From Sipunculus nudus (taxonomy: Eukaryota; Annelida; Sipuncula; Golfingiida; Sipunculidae), in contig CM049310.1 of assembly GCA_026874595.1 (NCBI GenBank), positions 53,943,058-54,007,057 on the forward strand: a DNA stretch of 64,000 bases, in the 5' to 3' direction. This document shows positions 26,493 through 39,940 of the stretch, in pieces. The notes beneath the pieces are model-generated. The model did no database searches. It saw only the letters and a list, made by a program, of their open reading frames with translations, and was not told the DNA's origin. How positions within the stretch are numbered: the first letter of the stretch is position 1; each line of letters starts with the position of its first letter. A program made the position numbers and the translations under genes.

Positions 26493-29336
26493 AGCATCTA
26501 ATGAACTTTGGATGTACGTGGGACATGTTGAGAATGGAATCTTGAAAGAATTCTATGTATTAAATCATATCACTACACTCTGTCTTATTGACAACTGGGT
26601 CTGTACTGGTTCCCGGGCCTCAAGCAGGCCTGGTCTGTAATCAAACCTCATCCCTAGCGCCTCATCAGCAAAGTCCAGTCGGTTATGAACGACGGATCTA
26701 GTTAAGGTTATACGGCGGCTTACAGATCTAATATTTAGTCGTTTTTGTCTGCTGGCCCGACGTGTGGGTAAGCGCTCATTTCATGCTGTAATTTCGCGGC
26801 AGGAATCGCTTTGTTCTTTGCTGATTGAGACAAAGATATGCAAAAGCAGATTTTTCATTCCTTGATCCAGCAACAGTCGTCACACTTTGGTTCAAAGGAG
26901 CACGGATTAGGCGAGATAAAGTCAACGACATCTCCCAATGAAAAATGATGGATAAGCATGCTGAATAAGGCGACGGCACAGAGAAATATTACCCATAATC
27001 CACCTACATCTGCAAAGTATTTTAAAGATGCAACGTCTGGATAATAGGATCGTAAACAAAAGTAAATGAAGCCAATCAGGAGACTATGTTTGATTTAAGC
27101 CTCCAGTGTATTTCGTTTAATACTAACGTATACGATATTCAGCAAATCTGGCAATCTCTATAGAATTATGTTGCCTTAAAAACCTTATTATATAACTCCT
27201 TCTACATCCGGGTGTTCGATCGTTCTTCGAATACACGAAATTCCTTTCCCGAGAAAAGATCATGACCTACAGAAGATTACAAAACCAGTTTGAAATTAAA
27301 GCCTCTATAGCCCATGTAGGTAGATAAACACAAGAATAAGTTTTATGTACAACCATATAGTTTTAAGAGAGATATTATCTAAAGAGAAGACTTGTTATGA
27401 AGCAGGTATATATCAGTATCAAGCAATAACGTTTTGTCCACCATTGCATGATGCCGCTGTATATTAGGACAACAAGAGACTTTGTCATTTGTGCGCAAGA
27501 CTTATGGGAAATAAGCTGTTGATCACAAAATAAGTTTGGTTTCCTTTCCTTTTAAATCTGCGCTATACGGGAGATCATGTGGATAAACAATGTTCTCCAC
27601 ACACTGAAAACTTAATTAATGTGTTTTTAAAATGGGATGTGATTCACATTTTCACATTTTAAAAAATTTCAAAGATTTTCTAAACAAACTAAACTTTTAA
27701 ATTACAATTTTTCCATTTATCCCTAAATTTTACAATATAAACTTATAAAAATACAAATTGTTTGTATTTAATCCGCTGATTCGTAATTCATCCATCTACT
27801 GTCAGAATAAGGTACAATGAGAAAGAAAATTATATATAACTTGTGAAAATATAACTATTTATTATAACGCCAATCGGGTATTGGGTTATACAATACCGGC
27901 CAGTGATAATAATATTGACATATAACTGATCCAAGGTCTCCAATCTGCTGACGTTGAATGAACTGTTATCTAAATACATTGTACACGCGAAGAAGCCATT
28001 TCACCGACCTCGCCACTCGGGATGGTCAATCAGGTATGACCTACCCGGTAGAGACAGTTATATATGACGATGTTATCGTATTGGCTTCTTAAAGTCATTT
28101 TACAACTTTCGATTAGGCAACACTTATCGGCAGGCATAGGACTGCTGCTAATTAAGGCCATAGTAATTACAATAATGTCACGATTCCCCGCTTCTCCCTG
28201 CAGGTACATTTTACGCCAGGACAGTTACGGTCACAGAGACTAAGTAAAATCATAAATTTTCCTGATTAATATTACGTACTTACAAGGTTATAACTAATAT
28301 AATCAGGCATTTTTTATCGTTTCCGCATTGACGTAAGTTTGCTTCTGGAGCTATACATTATCATAAAATACCCATGAGTAATTTTAGTTCCTAATTTTTA
28401 CTGGTGGTTCCCGTTGTAAATACACAGAGACACATGTTAAGATTTGTTTATACATAAAAATATATAATTAGTGATTTCAGCAAACTTAAAAATGATGTCC
28501 TTTTAAATATAAAGAAAATTTAAAAAAAAGAAATAAAAAGTTTAATTAAAGAAAATCCATCCAAATTTGTTTTTTATTACCCTGAGACCATCTACCCAGC
28601 AAATCTTTCATTTGGACAATTTTCTGGGTTTTTTTATGTTTTCACAGTCTTCCGCGAATTGCCTGGGTTCCAATCCATAAGAACACTGTCTCCGACCAAA
28701 TTGGCTGGGAAATATTTAATATTTTTAAGTGTAATGTTTATTTAACATGTACACTAATTTCTGCAAATTTTCTTCTTTAAAATTTCGATGAAGTGTACCC
28801 AGTCACGCCACATTGCCTTGCCTCTTATCGGTGTGGATATGTGCATATGTCTGTCTGTTTAAAAATACGTTTAATTGTATGATTCAGTTGCAACAAAAAT
28901 GTTCATACTAAATTAAATTCATTTAATCAGATTGGCAATTTTATCCACTCTTTCCGGATAATGCAACAGTTAATGTATGCTTACTTCATTTCCTTCAGAC
29001 AAATTAGTTTTATAAAAGGAAATATGGGTTGTGTTTTGCATTTTACTTATTGGTCTAATCACTCATGTGATATATTTGTCTGACCCCTAATTATGTGCGG
29101 TCCTGTCATTTTAGGTGCGGTACTATGGATTTCACGAGACAGCAGACGACGTTCATCAACGATAAGAAGCCTAAGAAGCGCGTCTGACATCCAAGGATAT
29201 AATATTAACGGCCAGGAATGACCTACCAAGTTGTGCTTTTTTTTACAATATCAAAGATCACAGTGGTCTAATAAAGTGTCACCTTGCCGACCGGTTTTAA
29301 TAACACAAAATAAATCTGTTTGTGACAGAGCTATGG
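26491..29336. other. intergenic upstream of the receptor gene
   Basis: No gene or mobile element is supported. This is the 5' flank of the neuropeptide receptor and presumably holds its distal regulatory sequence, but no specific site could be defended. Confidence 0.45.
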
Positions 29337-29344
29337 TATAAATA
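29337..29344 (+). promoter_or_regulatory. candidate TATA box of the receptor gene
   Basis: TATAAATA lies about 320 bp upstream of the receptor start codon on the same strand. The position is compatible with a core promoter and a 5' UTR of roughly 290 nt, but in AT-rich DNA this could be chance. Confidence 0.25.
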
Positions 29345-29661
29345 CACTGACATATGCAATATCATAAATTCCCTAGTCAACGCCCATATCAATAAAATAT
29401 TTCTACCCCTAATCACATACGGCACTTCTTTGTACAAACTCTTCTGGTATTCTTCCGTGGAAATATTATCAAGACAAAAATAAAATCGGATTTCTTATGC
29501 TGGAACCTTTTAGTTACATCTTTGATGTTTAGTAAGAGTCACATTTTCTCTTTTACTAAACGAATAACAAATTAGTTGAGACGGATTATGCTTTGAGTGG
29601 TGCATTGACAGCTAACGTTTAATTTGATGGCGATTGGTTTAGTGATAAGAGGATAAGAGCT

Positions 29662-30843
29662 ATGGCATTAACAACAGAGACTTATCGACGTCAAATTGTG
29701 CATAACTATTCCGTCCTGCATGAGATATTTGATGCTCCCGATTTCTTTGCTAATGTGACGTCGAACTCATCGTCTGATTCCAGATATGCTAATAAGACCT
29801 TCTCACGTGACGAGAATCTCGCGAAAGTTGAGATCGCTGTTCAAGCAGTAATTTTTACGTTAGCTGTGTTTGGGAATTCCGTTGTTTTATTCGCGCTGGG
29901 ATGTAAGCGCAAAAAAAGAAGCCGGATGACCATGTTGATCACCAACCTGTCCATCGCCGACCTATACGTTGCCTTCTTCAACATCCTGCCACAACTAATA
30001 TGGGATATCACGTGGGAATTTAAAGGTGGCGACGTCTTGTGTCGGTTTGTGAAATACGCCCAAGTAGTTGCGATGTACGCATCATCTTACGTTCTAGTAA
30101 TGACAGCAATTGATCGCTATATCGCCCTGTGTCACCCTCTGGTGAGTCAAACATGGACTAGCCGTAAAGTTCACATAATGGTCGCCATAGCCTGGACTCT
30201 GTCTCTTATATTTGCAGTTCCACAGCTGATCATTTTCAGCTACAAACTCACGGAATACGGATCATATGATTGTTGGGCGACGTTCTCGCTACGATGGTCA
30301 CTCAAAGCTTACGTCACGTGGTTTTTCTTCGCTATATTTTTCATACCATTTGTGATTTTGGTATTCTGTTACGGCAACATCTGCGTTGTCGTCTGGCGAA
30401 GTATCAATGGTAAGGCGGTAAACTCCACAAAGAATAGCACACGGGAAAACGGGACATTGTTGCACAGTAGTCGAACATTAGGGGCGAAAGTTCCCAGGGC
30501 GCATGCGCGAGGCGGGGTGTCAAAAGCCAAAATGAAAACAGTCAAGTTGACCTTGACCGTGGTATTATGCTACATAGCATGTTGGTCGCCATTCTTCATA
30601 TCACAGATGTGGGCAGCATGGGATGCCAACGCACCGTTTTCAGGTAAATTCCAAAATGTTACCATTGCAAAGCTTTGATGCCATCGTTATATAGGCCTAT
30701 AGCATGTATGGCATATATGGAAGACAATTCATCTCTCTCTCTCTCTCTCTCTCTCATTCTCTCTCTCTCTCAATCAATCAATCAATATTATATACTTTCT
30801 CTAAATCAATATTATATACTCTCTCTATCTTTCAATCAATATT

Positions 30844-30888
<45 letters not shown>

Positions 30889-30897
30889 CAATAGTAT

Positions 30898-30953
<56 letters not shown>

Positions 30954-31476
30954 AATCAATCAGTATTATATACTCTCTCTCAAAACATTCTCTCTACATG
31001 TGTATATTAGTGTGTGTTTTTGTGGGTATGTTTGTACATGTTTTATATGTTTATTTTTCTGGATAATATCCGTTGAGTCTCAATTTAATATATTGTATGA
31101 AGGGCAATATATGTGCGCAAGATGTGTACATAAATTATGTGTATAAAAAGGTAGCTTATTACACTGATAACACTGTTATCGTAATATGTCTGGTTATATG
31201 CTTCAATAATATAAACAATATTTAATGGTTCATATGACGTAAACATTTTGTCTGTTTCCCACAGGTGCCCCGATGACAATCATTTTACTGCTGGCTGGTA
31301 TGAACAGCTGTACCAATCCCTGGATATACATGGTGTTTACAGACAATCTATGTCACAAGCTCAGGGCCGCCTTCTGTGGAGTATCACATACACAGGGTCG
31401 TCACTCCAGAGCGGTTCATCAGTTTCAGGGCCAATCTTTACGGACATCAACTGCCTTGTTTAGCTTCAGGGAATGA
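29662..31476 (+). CDS. vasopressin/oxytocin (conopressin)-type receptor, GPCR, two exons
   Basis: Class A GPCR, predicted plasma-membrane receptor for a vasopressin/oxytocin-like nonapeptide. Exon 1 is 29662-30643 (donor GTAAAT) and exon 2 is 31265-31476 (acceptor CACAG). The split codon is phase 1, giving 397 aa, the usual length for the family. The N-terminus has NVT, NSS and NKT glycosylation sequons (residues 31, 35, 44). TM1 holds GNSVV (71-75) and TM2 LSIAD (96-100), followed by the family-typical LPQLIWDIT (109-117). Also visible are Cys127, DRYIALCHPL (151-160), Cys204 of loop 2, CWSPF in TM6 (307-311) and NPWIY in TM7 (345-349). Cys365 may be palmitoylated. The intron between TM6 and TM7 matches the known intron position in vertebrate oxytocin/vasopressin receptor genes. 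The ATG at 29662 opens the frame without a competing upstream start. A CCAP or NPS receptor is less likely because of the LPQ-WDIT and CHPL motifs. The exact ligand is inferred. Confidence 0.93.
30731..30981. repeat. composite (CT)n repeat inside the receptor intron
   Basis: Long CT runs alternate with CAATCAAT and ATTATATACTC segments, so the array has a higher-order unit of (CT)n plus CAATCAAT plus ATTATATA, repeated about five times with variation. It creates long spurious Ser/Leu open frames on the + strand. Confidence 0.9.
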
Positions 31477-32073
31477 GCTTTTTCCGTCTATCACTCTGAT
31501 ATCAACGTACTGTGCCACGGTAAAGGTGAAACGGGCAGCATCCGAGATACAAAAAACGCATGTCGTAAATGGTTTCTTGTGCAATGCGCTGATGAAAATG
31601 TCATTGTTCGGCTTTTTCATCCTCCTTAGAGCAAGGTCTCTAGTTCGTTTGAGCAGAAGCCTTGCTTCAGCGGCCTTGCTGTATCAAGGATTTTGTAAAT
31701 GCGCGCACGTGACATGTGATGGGTCCAAGATCATTCAAGTCAATCAGAGTCATCATTGCAATATTGAAGAGTATTCAGAAATTCATAAGAACATATATGC
31801 ACCGGAAACCCGTCACAAGGCTACAAGGTGTACAAGGCTTGATTGTTTAGATTCTTCACAACGTCTCCAATCGTCAGACGGCTGCTCTAAAAAAAGCTTT
31901 CCTCGCAGCGTAGACAGACCGTACGCGAGACGCTGATTGGTTCAATTGTCTCGTTCATAATTCATGAAACAGCACGCTAGGCTGCTCGCTGGAGTATGGT
32001 CATTTAAATTTCTCTTTTGGCTATTTGGGGTTTAAGGAAGTTATCACATCAGGGATATTTATGGACTGGGGAA
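31477..32073 (+). other. receptor 3' flank, probable 3' UTR
   Basis: Sequence between the receptor stop codon and the first convincing AATAAA. An overlapping open frame (31376-31936) is in another frame of exon 2 and its continuation. It has no motif and is taken as a shadow. Confidence 0.4.
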
Positions 32074-32079
32074 AATAAA
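32074..32079 (+). terminator. candidate polyadenylation signal of the receptor gene
   Basis: AATAAA about 600 nt after the receptor stop, on the coding strand. The distance is ordinary for a metazoan 3' UTR. The match is only six bases, so confidence is modest. Confidence 0.3.
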
Positions 32080-33114
32080 AGGGACATCAGCTGATCTAAA
32101 ATAATCTGTTGACACTTTCCAAAGTATACACCTCATTTAGGGAAATCCTTAAAACCTTGCTAACAAATGCATTATTGTATGTGATCTTTAATTTAGAAAC
32201 CTACATGGTCACGCTTATGTTTGACTACTCAGTAGTTTTTCAATTTCAAATATTTGTAAAAAAGAAAATACTCTCACAGGAAAACTATTAATGACAGGAG
32301 CACTAATTTAACATCGTTTGCGTGGAGTTACATGCACTTGGGGAATTTCACATTACTCGATGAGGTTTATGTTCAGCGCCATCTATCAGTCGTTGACTGA
32401 TCTATATTGGCGAAAGTAATTTGCCACTTCGTATTTTAAATCACATCGAATATTAGGGGAATACTTTAAGATTCATCAACTCTACTTTACTGTCTTTCGG
32501 ATTTGTCAAGCGTGTGGGTTTACGTATGTTTACTACCCAAAATGTGTATAAAAATGTATTGTTCACTGAACTCGAAACCATGCACCATCCTGTCTGCATT
32601 AAACCTTGCAACCTCAGATTGTTTCTTTCAAGTTTGATTGAGATTGAACCAGCTGTTGTTCATGTTGAATATCATCTGACATTTTCCAATTATATTCTGT
32701 TAATTCATCGTCCTGATCGTGTGTTTTTTTCGAATAATTTTCTCCTCCTTAAAAAGGAGCATTTCTACTGGGACTCCAAAATTATTTGTGAACGATTAAT
32801 ATTGTTTTTATGCATTACCTTCAACAATTTCCATCCTTCAGTTTCGTTAATTGAAAATGTGAGAATAGAATAGTTCTTGCCTTGTTTTTTTATAAGCTGT
32901 CCAACTGATGTCTTCCACGTTGTTGTTGTTATGTCACCTAACGCACGCTAGAGTTTAATTGGATCGAACTTGTTAATTACACTGGTGATAATATGTTTCT
33001 TTTTGTGCGGGCTTACACAGTTTACCTTAGGTTAAGCCATGGTTTTAATTTTTACAGCGTTTGTCCCTAAATTCACGGATCATTACACTTATTCTTTAAA
33101 GCTTAAATGATTTA
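32080..33114. other. intergenic, nothing recognised
   Basis: Open frame 32514-32873 (119 codons) has no domain, no signal peptide and no splice context. No repeat or RNA gene is visible. Confidence 0.45.
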
Positions 33115-33530
33115 ATTACAATTCTACAACACCTGAATTGGTGTGTCAATGTGGGTGAGCAGATCAACTTAATTAACACGGTTAACGTTCAAATATCATG
33201 AAGGGAAATTCTAACTGTTTTCCAGCTGTTTATTCCAACAGTACTTTGTATATTCCGTCTTCAAGTCATATGAATATAAAGAAAAATAGTACATAAAATA
33301 TATGAATGAATAACAAAAAGGGTTTTTATTACAATTCTACAAAACCTGAAATGGGTTCGTCAGTTTTAATGACCAGAATCACGTGACACGGTTTATATTC
33401 AGACAACATGAAAGGACGAAATGAATGTTTTCCAGCAGTTTATTCCACCGGTGTTTTGAATATGTCATTTTCCCATGACATACCATATGAATAAGTTTGA
33501 AAAATATAAACAAATGCCTGATAAACTTTC
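33115..33530. repeat. diverged tandem duplication, 213-bp period
   Basis: Copies start at 33115 and 33328 with ATTACAATTCTACAA-ACCTGAA. Both contain GTTTTCCAGC-GTTTATTCCA and a CATATGAATA block in the same order. Divergence of roughly a quarter implies an old duplication. No coding potential. Confidence 0.75.
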
Positions 33531-36500
33531 CTCAATTATGTCTCAAATGACACGAAAAACAAAAATATAAACAAGTGTATTAATTTGACTAACAGATGGG
33601 GAAAAAAGTAGTATCTGTTTTATCGACCGCGTGGGCGAGCTTGGGTCCTCTGTCTTACAACACACAGCTGTATACATGAAACCTGTAATACCGTCCTCAT
33701 TTTTTAAGTGGTTTATTCATCAAACGCTCCACAAAAAAACTTTAACCCAACGGGTTACCGTATTAGCGAATTTTAAACGCTTTTTTTCTGTGTCTGACAC
33801 AGCTATAACATTTTAAATCCTGTGAGTTGTTACACAAACCGGTAAATGTGAGTGGTATACCGGCTCTAAGCAACATTAATTACAGCTAGTATATGAACAA
33901 GCCACCCACATAAAGCTGAACGTGAAAAGAAACAAAAAAAATTAAGGTACTGCTCAAAACGTCACTGACCTCTAATGGCCACCAAATGTGACTTGTGATG
34001 GAAACAATGCCGCCATATAAGGTATGTTCACCGTGATGAATTTTAGTTATACATATAATCAGGTTTATGGCAACGCTGGTCGGCGCCGGTCGGGGGTACC
34101 CGGGACTGGCTTCTGCCGGCCGACACAAAGCTAACATTTGCAACCCACAAACCGGCACAAATGATCTTAAAAGATCGTAAAAAATAGCTACAAGCAATGA
34201 AACTTTGGTTATTTATTACCCCAAAGTACATTAAATGTGTACCTCATAAGCACATTTACAAAAATGAATCAATCGTGTGCCAAAATAATCATTAAAAATA
34301 GTTATAACACATAGAATTACAAAGATAAAATGTGCATATTCCGAAACAGAATGTAAATACCATATTACTCTTAGCATGTTTTTCCATTGTTAAAAGAACA
34401 TTTTAAACAATCATTCTTGTATAATTAAGCATTTCTGTGAGCTAAATGAAAGTGGACTCGTCACTCCTGTGTGTATATGTATATAGTATATGACCCCCCC
34501 CCCCCCCCCCCCGTGACCACCTCCGCCTGCTTCGTCAATGTCCGTAAATGTAGCCGGCACTCAAAATTGTCTAGATATAACCCTGCATATAATCGTAACG
34601 TGATACTAGGTCGTCTGATTGTGCATGTGACATTGCTCATTTTCTTTAGAAGGGGCGGGATGATATTTTTTTTTATTTATTCTTATTACGTTAATATTAT
34701 ACTTCGAATCCATGAAAGCTACTACATTATATTGAATACTCTCTGTAAGTCTTTATTACATAGGGAATTTTTCATTTGTTATTTGCCTTGTTCAAATTAT
34801 AATTCAATATGCACATGTTGATAAAATTTACCGAACCAAGTGTATTAACGCAAATCAATGTATGGAGATGTGTTTCCGTTTTTTAAGCAATACTACACAT
34901 ACATGTATTTTGCCCCCCTTGTTATCAGTGCTACGCATTTAATTTCCTTTTTTCATTTAGTCAGGTGATTATGATTTTGCATAGGGGCCTAATCCAAATA
35001 AAAAATATCTATTTCAGTCTGTATTAGATACAAAAAGTTCACATGGTTTATAAAGATAATTGAAGTTTCAGTTTAAACATTTGTTACATCAGATCTTGTT
35101 AGGACGTGCTTACACCCTGTATGAACATTAAGAGGTCTTCTGCTTCTTGTATGAAGTTTCACCGATCTCCAAGTAACAATTATATCCAAAAAACTATAAG
35201 CTTTATTTATTAAGCTTTAATTATGTAACGTTGATTGTACAACTAGTAATAACTAAAATAACAAATCCGATGCACTCTCCATGGCTCGGATGAAGAGACA
35301 ATTGTCTTTGTGCATTTCTCTGAAACACGCATACGCTTGCTCATTAATTTACATATTCATTTAAAAGAGATTATAAAGTGCAATTCATGGTGCCAATCTA
35401 AATAAAGAAACACTGGCTATTCTAGTTTGAGACCTCGATACACAGCTTAATTGCTGCCATTGATTGCAACCATATTGTATCCATGTGATGTCTCAGAGTC
35501 AATCGTTCATTTATTTCTTTACTTTTTTACTTTTACCTTTTAGTCGTTGTTGTTAATGAAACACATTTATCAACATGATTTCCTTCATGGTCAATTACAG
35601 AGTCATCTCTCTGTGTTTTCTTTCCTAATAATTTCTGTTTATTTCTGATGCCTCGGACGCAGCAATTGGTGACGTAAGCGACATAATTTAATTTACGAGC
35701 CTGCTGTTTTCGAACGCTGGGCGTCCCACAGCACGATTTATGTCCTTAATAACTGACAATGTAATTCTAGAAAAACAAAACAAACATGCTGAGCGGTGAT
35801 TAGCTGTTTTAAAGTTGCTTTTAAACCGTTGTTACAATTATATTGGTATAATATTGAAGCCACATTTTCCAATCTCCCTTTTTTTTAGGTTTTACATCAC
35901 AGGCCTTAATTATTTAAACTCATACATACAGGATAGCCTGCCCAGACATTTCTCTTGTCAACGTCAGATAACAATGATAACACGCAAGATAACATATAGT
36001 CCTATTCACTGCCATAACCTTATTTAAAATGGAATTGGATCAACTGACTTAATTCTGACTTAATTAATTGTTGCTTAAAGCCAGCTATTCACCTGCCTTA
36101 TCTGTAGAACGTACGTTATTTTGCCTTTCCCTGTGTACATATTCATGAACTCAAGGTAATTCTTGTTAAGGAATGTTCTTATATCGCCTCTGTGATGAAT
36201 ATATGAGCTTGTTTATCTAAAAGCTGTTAGTAAACACAGCAATGATGACAAATAGAACAACCATGTAATCTTAAGTGGTTGGTTGTACATGTACGAAGTT
36301 GAAAGGTCACTAGTTGCAAAATACCTTTTGCAAAACTATAGTTCCTCTGACGTGGCACCAGATATCCTTGTTGAATGGTTTGATTAATTATTTTGGCGGG
36401 CCCCCGCATGTTATAAACAACCAAAAAGAACATCCTGTGTGTGGCTGGAACGGCGTTTTCTGTTCCGTCTTCATAAAACATTAAAGGGATTATCTTTAGG

Positions 36501-37885
36501 TAATAAGCGTCAATTAACGGAATAGTTCACTTTAAAAAAAAAGATACAGTCAGATGTGATATTTTCCTGAACTCCTATAATTATAACAAACAAGATCTGC
36601 TAAAGTGTATTCACGGGAATGATATAAACTAACTGCAATATGTTTAATAAAATAAACGAACGACTGAAGTGCTATTTTATTTCTTCAAAGGGCAGTCCCC
36701 TTATATAAACTATAATCTATTAGGTCTTGATAAACATATTATGTGACCAATTTTCGAGAAGTGTTGCAGATGTGAATACCCCATATAATCAGACAACATA
36801 TTGCTATATCTTCAATAAACTTCCATTATTTATTGTGAGAAATCAACTCATCTTAGAATGCGTGTGTAACTTGGAGGTCTCTAAGAGGCAGCTTAAACAG
36901 AACGGATTGCTCTAAGCAAGCTGGGCCTCAAATACAAGACAAATTATAAACGTCGCTCTTAGACAAATTAGTTAGCGTTATAAATACAGAGGAGTTCACA
37001 AGACCAGATAAAAGATCGAGTTACGTCACAAAAAGGCATTTAATGACTCAACAAGACAAATGGACTTATGTTAAAGAAAAGCAAAAGCCAGTAAGTCACA
37101 TCAAGACCAATTACTTGACATCACCAAGAGGCACATTAATTATAATGGTATAAACACGGTACACGACAACCACTTAAACAGCAATCATCCGCAGTCACTC
37201 CTGACAAAGTTGCCCGGGCAGATTAACACCTATATCTCATACTGCAGGAGAGAGGGATTAATATCGTGATGGAACTATATGATGGTTAGAGTCACGGGAG
37301 TCTGAAATCACCATGATGAAATACCAGATACCAGTATTAACAGCGTCTGTCTGAAGAGGGAAAATGACAAGAGTGAAATATTAGCGAAGCAGCCGAATTT
37401 ATATATAAAAAATATGGTACCGGAAAGCCCATTTAAAAGAAATAAATTCAGCACTTTTCAAACTTGCTGAGGCCAGTTGACAGAAGCAGGGCATGGTATT
37501 GGTCTAGTAGTTTGGACATGTAGAGTACATTAAGAGATTCTCAAATATATAGTGACCCAGTTTTAATGTACGGGGCTGTCAGGTCGTCATAAGTTAACGC
37601 CTATCCATCAATATACACGAGCGGATATAACTTCAGATGGTGTCTGATATTTGAGTTATCACCACGCAGCAGAACGTAGAGGCATCAAAACGCTTTAGGA
37701 GACCAATAAGACTTTACTAAGAGTATATATCAAGTGTGCTGTGAGTACAGATTTCCACGATGTTATGTTTATTGATATCCTTGTCTCATACGTCATAATC
37801 CTGTCAGGTGCCCGTCGTTTACAGTGCATTCTATAAGTAATATACCATTTGTTATACAGTGGTATGAAATAAGTGATATCCTACG

Positions 37886-37935
<50 letters not shown>

Positions 37936-38264
37936 TGTGTGTGTTTGTGTGTAAAACAATAAAGTAGGAACGTGTTACCTTTATTGTGATTTAAATTCCA
38001 GAAACGAAGGCTACACAGGTAAACGCGAACCGCCAGGATCTTAACGCTTGGTTTATCACTTGAGCTTGCGGGATTCGTTTATTACACGTGTACAATTAAA
38101 GCGGGTCAGTTGGTTTCTGGCCTGCGCCTCGTGCGGGACTTCGCAACTGTATTATTTAAAGTCTAAACAAACAAAGCTCTGAGAGTAAATTAAATATGGG
38201 GCGTAGAAGAAGGCCGTCTAAGACATGTTCAAGATTCCTTTATGGAGAAAATATGTGCCGAGGG
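33531..38264. other. intergenic with simple repeats only
   Basis: No gene is supported. A C tract lies at about 34493-34512 and an (AT)n tract at 37889-37932 followed by a (TG)-rich stretch. Open frames of up to 116 codons lack motifs. Confidence 0.45.
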
Positions 38265-38620
38265 CAAGAGACGCTGAACACATTGGTGAACAATGGATTT
38301 TCGAACGTTGACTCTTGTCAGTTTGCTGGCGGAAAATATGGATGCTCTAAAGGAGCTTAAACTGCCATAAGCAGAACGCCTACGACTGGAAATGTTTTGG
38401 AAGTCCATCTCTAAAAATCCTGAGCAAAGCATTCCTCCCACCGAAACCGTTTGGAATTAAGGGCACTATACCGTCGCTGAACTACTAACCGAGATAGCAA
38501 AAGACCAGCAGGCAGCGCTCCAACTCGGCCCTGGACAGATCAGCTCGCACGAGTTACAGGCCAATTCTGCCACTGGTCAAGCCGCCATTTTCAGGTTGAA
38601 AAGCTCATTATCAGGGTGAT
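38265..38620 (+). pseudogene. decayed retroelement ORF fragment with SAM-like segment
   Basis: Two + strand frames join across a frameshift near 38315. The first reads ETLNTLVNNGFSNVDS; the second continues from LVSLL through a leucine/lysine-rich helix (LKELKLP, stop, AERLRLEMF) and later an AELLTEIAKDQQ segment. The helical pattern, ending in a LKLP-like motif, resembles the SAM-like N-terminal region of some metazoan retroelement ORFs. At least two in-frame stops and one frameshift show it is dead. No reverse transcriptase adjoins it. The family assignment is inference. Confidence 0.35.
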
Positions 38621-39940
38621 TAATTAAGGTAACTTAGGAATCACGAGTGAAAAGCCAACTTTTATCAGTCTTCCAGGAAGTGTCCCAAAAACGGACGGTG
38701 GTATTCGTCAGATTCACGACTGAAGCCTCCCGAGAGAATACAATTTGAAATCTTATGCACCAATATGTGAAAACAATATTACGAATCCGTTGATACTGCA
38801 GTGTCGCTGATAAAACCAAGAGCATTCCTCGCATAAATTGACATAAAGTCCGCCTCCCTTATTTGCCGATCAACCCGTTTTCACAACAAGCAACTGGTCT
38901 CCAGAAGATACCAATCACGTCTGACATATTACGTAATATAAGAGATCAACTTTATCGGAAAGCAGCCGTGATTCATCTTTCTGGACAGCATGCCTTCTTT
39001 ATTTTATGTTATTCTGAGGTAAGCTGGTCTTTACTGAGGGATAGCTATTCTTCACAATTAATTACATTACAGGACTGCGTGGTTCACGAATGGGGTTAGT
39101 GGTTAATCTGAGGCAGTCGAAAACAAACCGTTTCGTGAACGTCTTCCATATGTGTCGTTGCCTAGGAACAAGGATAAACTGTTATGCGTAGCAAGGCACA
39201 TCGTGTTGTGCGCAGCTAGGATTCCGGAACGTAGACCCATTTCTTTCTTATTTATGTAACACATCGTTTAGAACTCTGATATTTCAGGGTTTCACATCAA
39301 TGCTGCAAGATATACTTGTCAAAATGGGTGTTCCTATGCAATGATATAGTGGCCATTCTAGAGGAGCTTCGACATTGGCCGGTGTACCTGTTGAGGTAAC
39401 AAATGCGCAGGGTGATTGGAAATCCTTGTCATATCTATATTATATGGATACATAAGATATGATGTATCGAGCTAAATTCATAGAGCATATATATTATTAA
39501 AATGAATAGTGTATAAACGACGGAACTTCTGGGGGGGGGTGTTCTGGATTTATCGGTGTTATTTTGTGTTTATTGCCTTGCATCGTACTGTTTCGCAAAT
39601 GCATTATGCATAATGTTTCGCAACAAATACTTTGAGTACCCCCAAAGGTTTAGTCGTTTATTTTTAATCAAATATATATAATGAATAGGATGCATTGCTG
39701 CGGTCATGGAAATATTTTTATAACAATTTATAACCTACCTGTTAGTACTGGTCCACCAATCTGAATGGCAGAAAGGGTCTGTCATTCTAATTATTCATAT
39801 TTTTTATTTCCGATATACAAATAGTTTCCTGGAGAGCTGAGGGGGTTAATTATACATTGATCGGCCCCCGCTTGATAAAGAGAGCGGGGGGGGGGGGGGG
39901 GAGAGATATACCCCCACCTCCTTTTTTTAATCAACGATGT
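38621..39940. other. intergenic with G tracts and a hairpin
   Basis: No gene is supported. There is a G tract at about 39531-39538. An inverted pair, GCCCCCGCT/AGCGGGGG, leads into a longer G tract ending at about 39901. Confidence 0.45.

Noticed and set aside
30675-31066. Two overlapping + strand open frames rich in Ser-Leu
   Set aside because: They are translations of the CT microsatellite inside the receptor intron.
31376-31936. 186-codon open frame after the receptor
   Set aside because: It overlaps receptor exon 2 in another frame and then runs into the 3' flank. It has no domain or splice context.
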